Part shown: one piece after another, positions 8,622 through 16,833 of the stretch
Layout: the number at the start of each line of letters is the position of its first letter
How positions within the stretch are numbered: position 1 is the stretch's first letter
Source of the DNA: JACJXW01 sp964418125
GTDB taxonomy: Bacteria; Bacteroidota; Bacteroidia; Chitinophagales; Saprospiraceae
Length of the DNA: 64,000 nucleotides
Assembly (NCBI GenBank): GCA_964418125.1
Contig: CAYQKY010000010.1
Span: 1 to 64,000 of the forward strand
Direction: 5' to 3'
Notes under the pieces: generated by a model
What the model was told of the DNA's origin: nothing
Databases searched by the model: none
The model's input: only the letters and a program-made list of their open reading frames with translations
Position numbers and translations under genes: made by a program

Positions 8622-9767
8622 TTACGGCTTGGCTACATATCCCTGCCCGGGCAGGAACAGCAATAGTTCCTGGTTGACGAAGATCTCCGGGGTCGGCAAG
8701 GCGTTCCACCGCATGATCTCATCGGCGGTGCAGTTGAATTTACGAGCGAGGCTGTAGAGGTCTTCTCCCGGTTTTACCACATAGGCAGACTTGTGGAAGT
8801 TGGGATAGAGCAAAGCCGGGTCGATGTATTCTGCACTTTTGAGTGCCAGCAGGTGTTCGCGGAGCTTGGCCATGGCCCGGGACGGCAGCAGGAGGAAGTT
8901 GCCTCTCTGGCTCTTGGGGATGACGCTTTTCTTGTAGCTCGGGTTGAACTCACGGATGGTCTGCTCATCCACGCCGGCCACATAAGCGATCTCTCCAAAC
9001 GTCATGTCATTATAGATCTTAATGGCGCGGCCCTGTTCGGAGCTGTTCACCGGGAAGCGCGGCTGCAGGCCGTGGTGGTTATAGAAGTTGGCCACATAGG
9101 CTGCAGCAATAAAGCGCGGTACGTAGTTCTGGGTTTCCTGCGGCAGGTAAGCGCGCAGTTCCCAGAAATCATAGCATCCGGCAGCGCGGATGGCGCTTCT
9201 TACCCGGCCCGGCCCGCAGTTGTAAGCTGCCAGCACCAGGCTCCAGTCGTTGAACTGTTTGTGCAGGTTGGAAAGCATCTTGACGGCAGCTTCCGTAGAA
9301 CGATAGGGGTCGAAACGTTCATCGACATATTCGTTCATACGCAGGCGGTATTCGCGGGCGGTGGCCGGGATAAACTGCCACAGGCCGGCGGCGCCGGCGC
9401 CGGAGCGGGCTACCGGTTCGAGGGATGTCTCTACGATTGGAAGGTACTTGAGTTCCTTCGGCAGGCCGTAGAGGCTGAGGTAGTGTTCAAAGATCGGGAA
9501 GTAAAAGGAAGTGCGCCCCAGCATGGTCTCCGTATCCCGCAGGCCGTTGGTGACGTAATCCTTAATAATATCTCGTATCTGATTGTCGTACCTGGCTTCG
9601 AAAGGAATGTTGAGTTGCGCCAGTCGATCTTTGATGTCCCCATTCATTTCAGCAGGCCAGTGGTATTCCACAGTGGCGCTGGCGTCGAGGGGAAACGCCG
9701 CTTTTTTACTTGTTGCAAACAGGCAGCTGGCTGCCAGCATGGCAACAATTGTCCATGGGATTTTCAT
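8622..9767 (-). CDS. MltD-like lytic transglycosylase with C-terminal LysM
   Basis: This periplasmic peptidoglycan lytic transglycosylase starts best at the ATG near 9767, which begins a signal peptide (MKIPWTIVAMLAASCLFA); an upstream GTG at 9791 would add eight polar residues. The SLT domain shows the catalytic Glu in LPIVETSLEP, then GAAGLWQFIPATAREYRL, YVDERFDPYRSTEAA and LAAYNCGPGRV. A canonical LysM follows near the C-terminus (YVVKPGEDLYSLARKFNC ... NQELLLFLPG), which binds the GlcNAc backbone. It is closely similar in layout to 7263-8297 and the two are probably an ancestral tandem duplication, with the other copy having lost most of its LysM consensus. Confidence 0.92.
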   Translation of the reverse strand: MKIPWTIVAMLAASCLFATSKKAAFPLDASATVEYHWPAEMNGDIKDRLAQLNIPFEARYDNQIRDIIKDYVTNGLRDTETMLGRTSFYFPIFEHYLSLYGLPKELKYLPIVETSLEPVARSGAGAAGLWQFIPATAREYRLRMNEYVDERFDPYRSTEAAVKMLSNLHKQFNDWSLVLAAYNCGPGRVRSAIRAAGCYDFWELRAYLPQETQNYVPRFIAAAYVANFYNHHGLQPRFPVNSSEQGRAIKIYNDMTFGEIAYVAGVDEQTIREFNPSYKKSVIPKSQRGNFLLLPSRAMAKLREHLLALKSAEYIDPALLYPNFHKSAYVVKPGEDLYSLARKFNCTADEIMRWNALPTPEIFVNQELLLFLPGQGYVAKP

Positions 9768-9870
9768 CGCATAATTAGTTTTGCATTTCACTAAATTGTG
9801 CAGGGCGTAAGGCCTTACACTTAATGTAATGCAGTTCTACTAGGGCTATTTGATTCTCTCTTTTTCTCTC

Positions 9871-9891
9871 TAACTGACAATGAGTCAGTTA
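9871..9891. promoter_or_regulatory. operator-like inverted repeat
   Basis: TAACTGAC and GTCAGTTA are perfect inverted repeats of 8 bp with a 5-nt spacer (AATGA). The total length of 21 bp and the short spacer suit a dimeric regulator better than a terminator, and no T-run follows on either strand. The nearest start is the transglycosylase at 9767, about 100 nt away. Confidence 0.45.
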
Positions 9892-10153
9892 TGTTTTGTA
9901 CATGTTTTGACTTCGGGGCAAAGCTATGCCCTTTTGCCAAAAAAGTCAATGATTTTCAAACGTACTACCCATTTATACGATTCTCATGAAACATTGTTAC
10001 CTTTCAGAGGCCTTAAAAAAATTTGGCTGCTGAAAAAGGAGTAAACCGAATGGTAAAGGCTGGCCTTATTGGGAAATTTTATTGTTTCCCGCCGGACAGC
10101 TAGCCGAATATTTGTCGGTTTGTCATTTAAGACGGCAGGGCGGGGATGAAGGT

Positions 10154-10186
10154 GTTAAAATTTTGTTAAGATTTTGTTAAAATATC
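10154..10186. repeat. three tandem 11-bp repeats (GTTAARATTTT)
   Basis: The units start at 10154, 10165 and 10176: GTTAAAATTTT, GTTAAGATTTT and GTTAAAATATC. The 11-bp period is close to one helical turn, so equal sites would lie on one face of the DNA. They end 70 nt before moaD. A regulator-binding or DNA-bending role is inference. Confidence 0.6.
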
Positions 10187-10256
10187 ACCTGAGGAGGATA
10201 ACATTTTCTCTCCTCCAGCTGTTGATGGTAAAAAAAATAAGCCCGTAGTTAAGATT

Positions 10257-10499
10257 ATGGAGGTGAAAATACTCGCATTCGGCATAGCAAAAGACATCCT
10301 GGGGGGCTCTTCACTTTCGGTGGAATTGCCTGAAAAGCCTACCGTCGGCCAGTTGAAGGCTCATTTATGCCAGGCTTATCCGGATTTTGAGAAGCTGGCA
10401 TCTTTTGCCATTGCCCTCAATACTGAATATGCTGAAGACCAGCAGGCCATACGCCCCGGGGATGAGGTGGTGATCATACCTCCGGTTAGCGGGGGGTGA
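10257..10499 (+). CDS. moaD: MoaD/ThiS-family sulfur carrier (molybdopterin synthase small subunit)
   Basis: MoaD is the ubiquitin-like small subunit of molybdopterin synthase. Its C-terminal Gly carries the thiocarboxylate used to convert precursor Z to molybdopterin. The 80-residue product has the beta-grasp pattern, PGDEVVIIPPVSGG at the end with the essential GG, and normal family length. No moaE, moeB or other cofactor genes are next to it. The next gene (10599) is an unrelated TPR-CHAT protein 99 nt downstream. The ThiS-like alternative is less likely because the LxxGDEVVIIPPVxGG ending is typical of MoaD. Confidence 0.88.
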   Translation: MEVKILAFGIAKDILGGSSLSVELPEKPTVGQLKAHLCQAYPDFEKLASFAIALNTEYAEDQQAIRPGDEVVIIPPVSGG

Positions 10500-10598
10500 C
10501 CCAGTTTAATCAAACATTTATTGCGTAACTTTAAGGAGTTTAATCAATGCTTCCTATGCTTATTTCAGTCCCATGAACTGAAAACAGCAAGCATTACT

Positions 10599-13500
10599 AT
10601 GAGAACAATTGTTACTTCTGCACTGCTATTCTCTGTTACTGCCGCATTATGGTGCCAGCCTTCAGGCTTACAGGAGGCGGCACAGTATCAGAACCGGGCT
10701 GCATCTCTGCTGCTGAATGGTGATTTTGAGGGCGCCATCCAGGAGTTGGAAGCTGCCGCCCATATATACAAGACAGCTGAGGAATGGGAGTATTATTTCT
10801 CCTGCCTCAACCAATCGACCAATGCCTATCTTAGTATTGGAAAGCTGGATGAAGCCAAGCGCAATGCTAAAAAGGCACTTTGGGAGAGTATCCAGCGGCT
10901 TGGCCGCGATAACGACGAGGCCGCCAAAGCTGCCCACCGGCTGGCAGAGGTATACAGCCGGGCGGGGCGCCACGGTAAGGCCATCGAAGTGCACAAAATG
11001 GGGCTGATGATCCGGGAGAGTATATACGGAGAACGCCATACCCGCCTGGCCGATTCCTATGACTGGCTTGCCAAAGCCCGGGCTGCCGCTGCGGATTACG
11101 AGCAGGCCGCTGATTACTACGAACGCGCGATGAGCCTGCGCAAAGAACTACTGGGCCCCCAACATCCGGACGTTGCCATTTCCTATTCCAACCTGGCCAA
11201 CCTGGAGGTGGCCCGTGAAAATTACCCTAAGGCACTTTCCCATTTTCAAACAGCATACAGTATCAGCACGAACCGGCTGGGGGAGAAACACCCCGACGTG
11301 GCTGCCGCCCTGGCTTCCATGGCGCGCCTCAACCGCCGGCTCGGTGAAGAGGGCCTTGCCGAAGAGCAATACCGGAAAGCAGCTATTATTTATCGGCAAA
11401 GCCCCGATGTCAAAGGGGAACTGGCGGCGGAGGCTTTTTACGAACTGGCCAATCAGTATTTTGAAAAAGGGCGGCTCAGCGCTGCCCGGCCCTTTGCCAA
11501 GGCTGCCGTGCAGGCTTTTCCGCCGGGCACTGCCGCCAATTCGGAGGCCCGGTTTCGCTATCATCACCTGCTCGGAGCTATTCTTATGGAAATGGGCGGC
11601 TATGAGGCCGCTGCCGGCAGTTTTTATCGGGCTCTGGAGGGGAAACAAGCTGCCCTTTCGGCTATCTGTTACGAGCAATGGGCAGAGGCCCTGCGCCTTT
11701 CGGGAGATTATCCCGCAGCGCTCCAAGCAGCAACTGCATTTTTAGAGTGGGCAGAAAAAGAAGGGACACCCTACTCTACCCTCAAGGCGTCGGCTCAGCT
11801 GGGCCGGCTCCTCATCGAAAACGGGCAGGTAGAAGCAGGTGTTCAGCAACTGGCCAAAGTACTCAATACAAAGGACATTCCTTTCTGGCTGTTTCAGGAG
11901 GCCGCTTACAGCCTGGGAGATGCCTACAGAATGGAGGGAGAGTACGAGCAGGCCATATACCAATTCAAACAACTTGCCGAAGAATGGGAGAGAAGCCGGC
12001 AGGCCGGAGCGCGGTTCTTTCGCTTCCGGGCATTGCTGGCACTGGGCGCCGCCCACAGCGAACTGGCGGGGCAGGACCGGAACGCGCTCTACAACCTGGA
12101 GGCGGCATTGGATGCCTTCCAGGCCTGTGATAAATTATTATCGGCGCTTATCCGCCAACCTTTGCCGGCGGAGCAACTCGTTTTTCTGGCCGAAGGGCAG
12201 TCCCGGCTGTACGGAAACGCCATTGGAGCCTGCTACAGCCTGTATCAGCAAAATCAGGAAGAGCAATACCTGAAGGAAGCCTTTTATTTTTCAGAGCGCA
12301 GTAAACAAATGGAAATCAGCCTTCCCCTGCTCCTGTTGCCTCCCACCGGCTTCTCCCGGGCCCCCCGGCCTCTGCTGGAAAAGGAGGCAACTTATAAAAG
12401 GGAAGTTCAGTTTCTGTTCCGCACGCTAAAGAACAACCGGTTTCAGGAGGAACTTGCCGATTCCATTCAAAGTGAAATCGAAAAGAGGGAAGAGGCCTAT
12501 CGTTCCTTATTGGCTGAACTGGAGCAGGATGCCCCTGAATATTACCGCCTGAAATTCGGAGGGCCCGTTGCGGATCAGTCGGCAGCCGAGAGCCTGACAA
12601 AGCAATGGGCGGCCGTTTTGTATTCCTACTATCTCGATAAAGAAAACCTCTACATATTCCATCTTTCCGGCGCCGGCATTCAGTTATTCCGCCGGCCGCT
12701 GAATGAGGAACTGCGCACCGGCCTTCGCAGTTTCCTCCAAATGGCCCATAATATGCCGGAGGCAGGCGGCGCCGAAGGCCGGGAAGCAATCTATCGGCAG
12801 ACTACATCCCTGGCGGCCCGGTTGTATGACGAACTGCTGCCCGGTAGCCTCGGGCCGGAGGGGGGGCTGGTGTTTCTGTTGCCACATGGCATATTGCAAT
12901 GGCTCCCTTATGAAGCCTTGCTGCCTGAAGCAGCGGACGGGAATAATTTTGCTACCCTTCCATATCTGGGATCGGCCTATGTCCTGTCTTACCATTACTC
13001 TGCAACGGCCCTGATGGATGCGGTGCAGAAAAACTCTCTTCCGGGCTATGAGTCGCCTTTTGAAGCCTTTGCATTTGAACGGGAAGATAAACAAGTGGCG
13101 ATGAACGGAGACTACAACCTGAAGAGCACTCCCGGATCGTTGGGTTCTTTCGTTGAATTGGCGCGGAGCTGGGCCGAGGATCATGGGGGCAGAGTATGGG
13201 AGGGGGGGGCAGCGAATGAGGATATTTACCGGGAGCTTCCCTCCGTAAGGGTATTGCTTCTTGCGCTGCATGCAAGCGCCGGCCCTGTACCAGAGGATAC
13301 TTTCATCATCTTCGCCGATAAAGCCGACAGCCTCTCCGGCAACCGGTTGAACCTGAAAGAAGCCTACGGGCTTGAGAAGCCGGCCGAACTGGCAATCCTG
13401 GTTTCCATTCTGGCCCGTGCTCCTGAAAGTGCCGGCTGGGAGCAGTTGGCAGAAGCCCTGCGGTATAGCGGCAGCCGTTCCTTACTGCTCCACCGTTGGC

Positions 13501-13775
13501 GGCCGGCCGGAGAGCCTTCCTCCGAGCTGTTGGCGCTTTTTATGGACAGCTGGCGGCTTACCGGTAATGTGCCCTTAAGCATACAGAAAGCCCGGCGCGG
13601 TTACCTCGCCCGGCAGGCGGGCAAGCCCGAAAAGGCTCATCCATATTATTGGGCAGGATATGCGGCCTACGGAACGCCGGGAGAGGGGCGGCCGGCAACC
13701 GGTATTCCCCGCTTTCTGATCATTGCCGCTGTGGCCGGCCTGATCCTCATAGGATGGTTGGTGCGGCTGAATTGA
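10599..13775 (+). CDS. exported TPR protein with degenerate CHAT domain and C-terminal TM
   Basis: The ATG at 10599 opens a good signal peptide (MRTIVTSALLFSVTAALWC), giving 1058 residues; the in-frame TTG at 10521 is rejected. From about 30 to 500 there are many TPR units, for example EHPDVA-type repeats GPQHPDVAISYSNLANLEVA and GEKHPDVAAALASMARLN. From about 700 to 1020 the sequence follows the CHAT (caspase-like) fold: LLPHGILQWLPYEALLPE, the His in LLLALHASAG, and HPYYWAGYAAYGTPG. At the position of the catalytic Cys (normally LSACETG) it reads ILVSILARAP, with Leu in place of Cys, so peptidase activity is unlikely. The C-terminus is a transmembrane helix (FLIIAAVAGLILIGWLV). It may be a scaffold at the envelope. 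No partner gene is evident. Confidence 0.88.
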   Translation: MRTIVTSALLFSVTAALWCQPSGLQEAAQYQNRAASLLLNGDFEGAIQELEAAAHIYKTAEEWEYYFSCLNQSTNAYLSIGKLDEAKRNAKKALWESIQRLGRDNDEAAKAAHRLAEVYSRAGRHGKAIEVHKMGLMIRESIYGERHTRLADSYDWLAKARAAAADYEQAADYYERAMSLRKELLGPQHPDVAISYSNLANLEVARENYPKALSHFQTAYSISTNRLGEKHPDVAAALASMARLNRRLGEEGLAEEQYRKAAIIYRQSPDVKGELAAEAFYELANQYFEKGRLSAARPFAKAAVQAFPPGTAANSEARFRYHHLLGAILMEMGGYEAAAGSFYRALEGKQAALSAICYEQWAEALRLSGDYPAALQAATAFLEWAEKEGTPYSTLKASAQLGRLLIENGQVEAGVQQLAKVLNTKDIPFWLFQEAAYSLGDAYRMEGEYEQAIYQFKQLAEEWERSRQAGARFFRFRALLALGAAHSELAGQDRNALYNLEAALDAFQACDKLLSALIRQPLPAEQLVFLAEGQSRLYGNAIGACYSLYQQNQEEQYLKEAFYFSERSKQMEISLPLLLLPPTGFSRAPRPLLEKEATYKREVQFLFRTLKNNRFQEELADSIQSEIEKREEAYRSLLAELEQDAPEYYRLKFGGPVADQSAAESLTKQWAAVLYSYYLDKENLYIFHLSGAGIQLFRRPLNEELRTGLRSFLQMAHNMPEAGGAEGREAIYRQTTSLAARLYDELLPGSLGPEGGLVFLLPHGILQWLPYEALLPEAADGNNFATLPYLGSAYVLSYHYSATALMDAVQKNSLPGYESPFEAFAFEREDKQVAMNGDYNLKSTPGSLGSFVELARSWAEDHGGRVWEGGAANEDIYRELPSVRVLLLALHASAGPVPEDTFIIFADKADSLSGNRLNLKEAYGLEKPAELAILVSILARAPESAGWEQLAEALRYSGSRSLLLHRWRPAGEPSSELLALFMDSWRLTGNVPLSIQKARRGYLARQAGKPEKAHPYYWAGYAAYGTPGEGRPATGIPRFLIIAAVAGLILIGWLVRLN

Positions 13776-13867
13776 CGCGGATTAATTTTCCAAAGTACCG
13801 GAAAAACAAGGAGCTCCCAAACGCCAGGCGCGCCCCAGAAATTCATTCACTCACTCATTCCTTATTA

Positions 13868-14728
13868 TCAGTCGTACTGATGCAGGCCCAGGTCCTCGAT
13901 CAGGTTGATCAGCTTCTGTCCGTATTGTTTATCGGTGGCATAGCCGGCGCGTGTCAGGCCGTGCGCCCATCCGCGGTAGTCCTTTCGGGAGAGTTGAAAC
14001 AAACTGCTGTAGCGGCCCGAATTTTTTAGCAGCAGGCTATGGGCGCGATAGCTTTCCCAACTGCTCTTAAAGATCCGGAAAAAATCTTTGTGGCTGTCAT
14101 CGGTGTAATTGCTGCAGTGCCCTTTTTTACAGCTGCGGGAAAAACACTTGATGCCGAAGTGGTTCTTGTTCCGGGACGCCAATTTGCTTTCTCCCACATT
14201 GCTCTCCAGAAGGCCCTGCGCCAGGGTGATGCTGGCCGGGATACCATATTTTTCCATCTCTGACCGGGCGACTTTGGCAAAGCGTTTTACATACTGGAGC
14301 TGCTTGCGTCGCTTTTCCGCCCTGAGGGCGGCGTCTTCGCTGCCGGATAACCCTTTCTGGCTGTTGCTCAGGTTGGAGTAGGAGTTCGCCAGGTTACTGA
14401 CATTTACAGGCTGGTTGTCGTAGTTTTGGGGAATGGCCTCAGCCGCCGGCCGGCTTTCCTCCTCCGGCGCAGTTTCCGGCGGCGGCATCCGAAGGCTGGC
14501 CGGCCGGGCGTTTGCCGTAACCGGCGCCTGCATGGCCTCCCCCAATTGAAAGGCGGCCGCTGGTATATTACTCAGCTGAAGGTCGATGGCCAGGTCTTTT
14601 TCATGAACCAGATAAACGGCAATGCCAATTAAAACGAACCGGAGCCAGTATTTCTGTATTTTCTGGTTGATCTGTTGGCTTGCCTGGAATGCCCTGGCTT
14701 TAACATTTTGTATCGGAGTAAGGTCCAT
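13868..14728 (-). CDS. membrane-anchored glucosaminidase (GH73/FlgJ-like)
   Basis: The 286-residue protein has a transmembrane anchor at about residues 29-43 (LRFVLIGIAVYLV) and a Pro/Ala/Glu-rich linker to about 130. The GH73 catalytic domain fills the rest: SITLAQGLLESNVGESKLA with the expected catalytic Glu, NKNHFGIKCF, then DYRGWAHGLTRAGYATDKQY and the closing LINLIEDLGL. The domain has ordinary family length, unlike the longer paralog at 5266-6279. A C-x4-C-x4-C cluster (CFSRSCKKGHC) lies after NHFGIK. It is divergent from ompH (15007) across an AT-rich 278-nt region and convergent with the CHAT gene. Confidence 0.9.
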   Translation of the reverse strand: MDLTPIQNVKARAFQASQQINQKIQKYWLRFVLIGIAVYLVHEKDLAIDLQLSNIPAAAFQLGEAMQAPVTANARPASLRMPPPETAPEEESRPAAEAIPQNYDNQPVNVSNLANSYSNLSNSQKGLSGSEDAALRAEKRRKQLQYVKRFAKVARSEMEKYGIPASITLAQGLLESNVGESKLASRNKNHFGIKCFSRSCKKGHCSNYTDDSHKDFFRIFKSSWESYRAHSLLLKNSGRYSSLFQLSRKDYRGWAHGLTRAGYATDKQYGQKLINLIEDLGLHQYD

Positions 14729-14931
14729 ATTGTAATTTTTTGTATCAGGGATAGGGTTATGGATTCAAATATAAAACTTTTTGTTTTTAAATAAAACTAT
14801 TAAAATATTTTGTTTTAAATATTTTTCCGCCAGCGCTGAGAAGAAGTTTCAGGCGGATGTTGGACTGGCTGTAAATCAGATGGTTATAACACTATTTAAC
14901 AGGGCGGTAAGAGGAAATTAAGAACAAAAAA

Positions 14932-14962
14932 TTGGCAAACCCGGCAGGGGGGGCTACCTTTG
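14932..14962 (+). promoter_or_regulatory. Bacteroidota sigma-type promoter of the OmpH-like gene
   Basis: TTG at 14932-14934 is followed after 20 nt by TACCTTTG at 14955-14962. This matches the Bacteroidota -33/-7 consensus (TTG, about 19-21 nt, TAnnTTTG). Transcription would start near 14969, leaving a leader of about 38 nt before the ATG at 15007. Confidence 0.75.
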
Positions 14963-15006
14963 CGTGATTGAAAAACAAGTAAGCCGTTTTTGACAAATTC
15001 AAATCA

Positions 15007-15537
15007 ATGATGAAAAAGATCTTATTGTTGTCTGCCTTTATAGTTTTGGGTAGTATGGTGTCTGCCGCTCAGGATAAGTACGGGCACCTCAATTTTGGAA
15101 GCCTGATATCTTCCATGGAAGAAACCAAGGCGGCCGACAGCGAGTTGGAGGCCTACCGGAAGCAACTGGTAACCAAGGGGGAAGACATGGCCAAAAAGTT
15201 CAGGCAGGATTTCGAGGCCGTCTTCAAGGATGCACAGGCCGGAAACCTCACGCCGGTACAGCAACAGGAAAAAGAACAGGAATTGAGTAAGAGGAGGGAT
15301 GAAATTATTGCTTACGAGCAGGAGGTCATTGAAAAGGTGGAGGCCAAACGCCAGGAACTGCTCTCGCCTATCATTCAGAGGGCGGAGAATGCCCTAAGGG
15401 AAGTGGCTGCGGAAAACGGCTACGTCATGATCTTCGACACCAGCGTTTTCAACGCGGTGTTGTTCGCCGAGGATTCCGATGACGTCCTGCCGTTGCTTAA
15501 AGCCAAACTAGGCATCGAGGAAAAAGCGGGCGAGTAG
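15007..15537 (+). CDS. OmpH/Skp-family periplasmic chaperone
   Basis: Skp-like proteins hold unfolded outer-membrane proteins in the periplasm. The 176-residue product has a signal peptide (MMKKILLLSAFIVLGSMVSA), the family start pattern YGHLNFGSLISSME, a long charged coiled-coil arm (about 35-120) and the family's closing element NGYVMIFDTS. Length fits the family. A strong promoter lies just upstream (14932-14962) and an efficient-looking terminator lies downstream, inside the end of the convergent protease gene. It stands alone rather than next to bamA, as often seen in Bacteroidota with several ompH copies. In-frame ATGs at 15007 and 15010 are equally possible. Confidence 0.92.
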   Translation: MMKKILLLSAFIVLGSMVSAAQDKYGHLNFGSLISSMEETKAADSELEAYRKQLVTKGEDMAKKFRQDFEAVFKDAQAGNLTPVQQQEKEQELSKRRDEIIAYEQEVIEKVEAKRQELLSPIIQRAENALREVAAENGYVMIFDTSVFNAVLFAEDSDDVLPLLKAKLGIEEKAGE

Positions 15538-15542
15538 GTTGG

Positions 15543-16751
15543 TCAGTTATTTTCCAGCCTTCTTCGGCGGTGAAACAGCCCTTGCCAGAAACGGAAAGGG
15601 CTGTTTTTCTTTTCCAGCCTAGCCTGAAGGGAGATAAAGTTGTTCAGCGCATTCCTGTCCACCACGCCGACCAGTTTACCTTTATCGTAGACCGGCAGTA
15701 TCCGCTGGCTTTTCCACTGCATTTTCGGGAAGAGGGATTTCAGGGAATCCGTAGCCAGTATGGCTTCAAACCCGTTGTTCGCCAACTGCCCGGCCAGTAT
15801 GGCTCCCTGTTCTCCTGCTTTCTCTTTTTTTGCCGCTTCGAGGATGCGTTCTTCCTCCAGTATGCCCACCAGGTTTTGCCATTCATCAAAAACGAGGAAG
15901 TTGCGTTCTACTCCCTGGTTGAGGGGCCCCATGGCCAGGCTGAGGGGGTCTTTAGCGTAAAGCTTGGTATACTGCGTGCGGAGTATATCGCGGGCGAGGT
16001 GGCCTTCCAGCACGCCGTCGAGCTTTACCATCCGGTACTCATTGGCGGCAGTGATGAATACGAACAGGCCGATCAGAGCGGTGATGAAATGCAGATACCA
16101 CAGGCCGATGGCCATCAGGGCCACGGCAAAAAACTGCCCTACGTAGACGGCGACCTGGGTAGCCCGAAGGCGGCCTAGCCGAAGAGAAAGTAATGCCCGC
16201 AGCACCCGGCCGCCATCCATCGGAAAGGCCGGAAGCAGGTTGAAGACGGCCAGGACAATATTGAGGGCCACCATTCCAAAGAGGAAATACTGAAAAGGGG
16301 TGGGGTCGGAAACGAAAAAATTGCTCTGCGGGTAGAGGACCTGCATAAAGAAGTTCACAAAATTGCGGCGGCTCTCTTCAGAGGAGAGCAGGGGAATGAA
16401 GGAAAGCACCACCCCAATGGCGATGTTGACCATCGGCCCGGCAATGGCGACCAGGAACTCGTGCATGGGCTGTTCCGGAAGGCGGTCCAGCCGGGCCACT
16501 CCTCCAATGGGAGAGAGGATAATGTCGCGGGTGTCTACTCCAAAACGCCGGGCGGTCAGGGCGTGCCCAAATTCGTGCAGGACCACACAGGCAAACAGGG
16601 CCAGGACAAAGGCCATCATCCACCCCATCTCCGTCCAGCTCAACGATTTGCCCATCCCTTCATAGAATACATAGACGAAAATGAGGGTAAAGGTCCAGTG
16701 CACCTGTACCGGTATTCCGAAAAACTTGGCTATCTGAAAGGCTCCTTTCAT
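15543..16751 (-). CDS. site-2 protease (M50) family zinc metallopeptidase with CBS domains
   Basis: This is a multi-pass membrane zinc protease of the Rv0359/SpoIVFB-like group, which cuts substrates within or near the membrane. The 402-residue protein shows HEFGH at about residues 59-63 (zinc ligands and catalytic Glu) and NLLPAFPMDGG at about 171-181, whose Asp supplies the third zinc ligand. The last roughly 170 residues contain a CBS pair (LARDILRTQYTKLYAKDPL and a second repeat ending ILPVYDKGKLVGVVDR), suggesting control by adenine nucleotides. It ends only 5 nt from the convergent ompH stop. No anti-sigma substrate is adjacent. Confidence 0.92.
   Translation of the reverse strand: MKGAFQIAKFFGIPVQVHWTFTLIFVYVFYEGMGKSLSWTEMGWMMAFVLALFACVVLHEFGHALTARRFGVDTRDIILSPIGGVARLDRLPEQPMHEFLVAIAGPMVNIAIGVVLSFIPLLSSEESRRNFVNFFMQVLYPQSNFFVSDPTPFQYFLFGMVALNIVLAVFNLLPAFPMDGGRVLRALLSLRLGRLRATQVAVYVGQFFAVALMAIGLWYLHFITALIGLFVFITAANEYRMVKLDGVLEGHLARDILRTQYTKLYAKDPLSLAMGPLNQGVERNFLVFDEWQNLVGILEEERILEAAKKEKAGEQGAILAGQLANNGFEAILATDSLKSLFPKMQWKSQRILPVYDKGKLVGVVDRNALNNFISLQARLEKKNSPFRFWQGLFHRRRRLENN
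15573..15608 (+). terminator. terminator of the OmpH-like gene, embedded in the convergent protease gene
   Basis: Perfect 11-bp arms AAACAGCCCTT (15573-15583) and AAGGGCTGTTT (15596-15606) are followed by a T-run on the plus strand. It lies 36 nt past the ompH stop, within the last codons of the M50 protease gene, so the same bases code the protease C-terminus (GLFHRRR region). Confidence 0.8.
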
Positions 16752-16833
16752 TCTTGTTTCTTGCTATAGTAAATACAAACGTCAAAAAGCGCGATGTAGT
16801 TGGCGGGATCGAAAAAAAAGCATCCGTTGATAT

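Larger units (their letters stand above)
9768..10256. other. long divergent intergenic region upstream of moaD
   Basis: This gap of about 489 nt lies between the minus-strand transglycosylase and plus-strand moaD. It contains a perfect 8-bp inverted repeat, TAACTGAC-AATGA-GTCAGTTA (9871-9891), which looks like an operator, and three tandem 11-mers (10154-10186). No gene-sized frame with family resemblance is seen. Confidence 0.5.
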
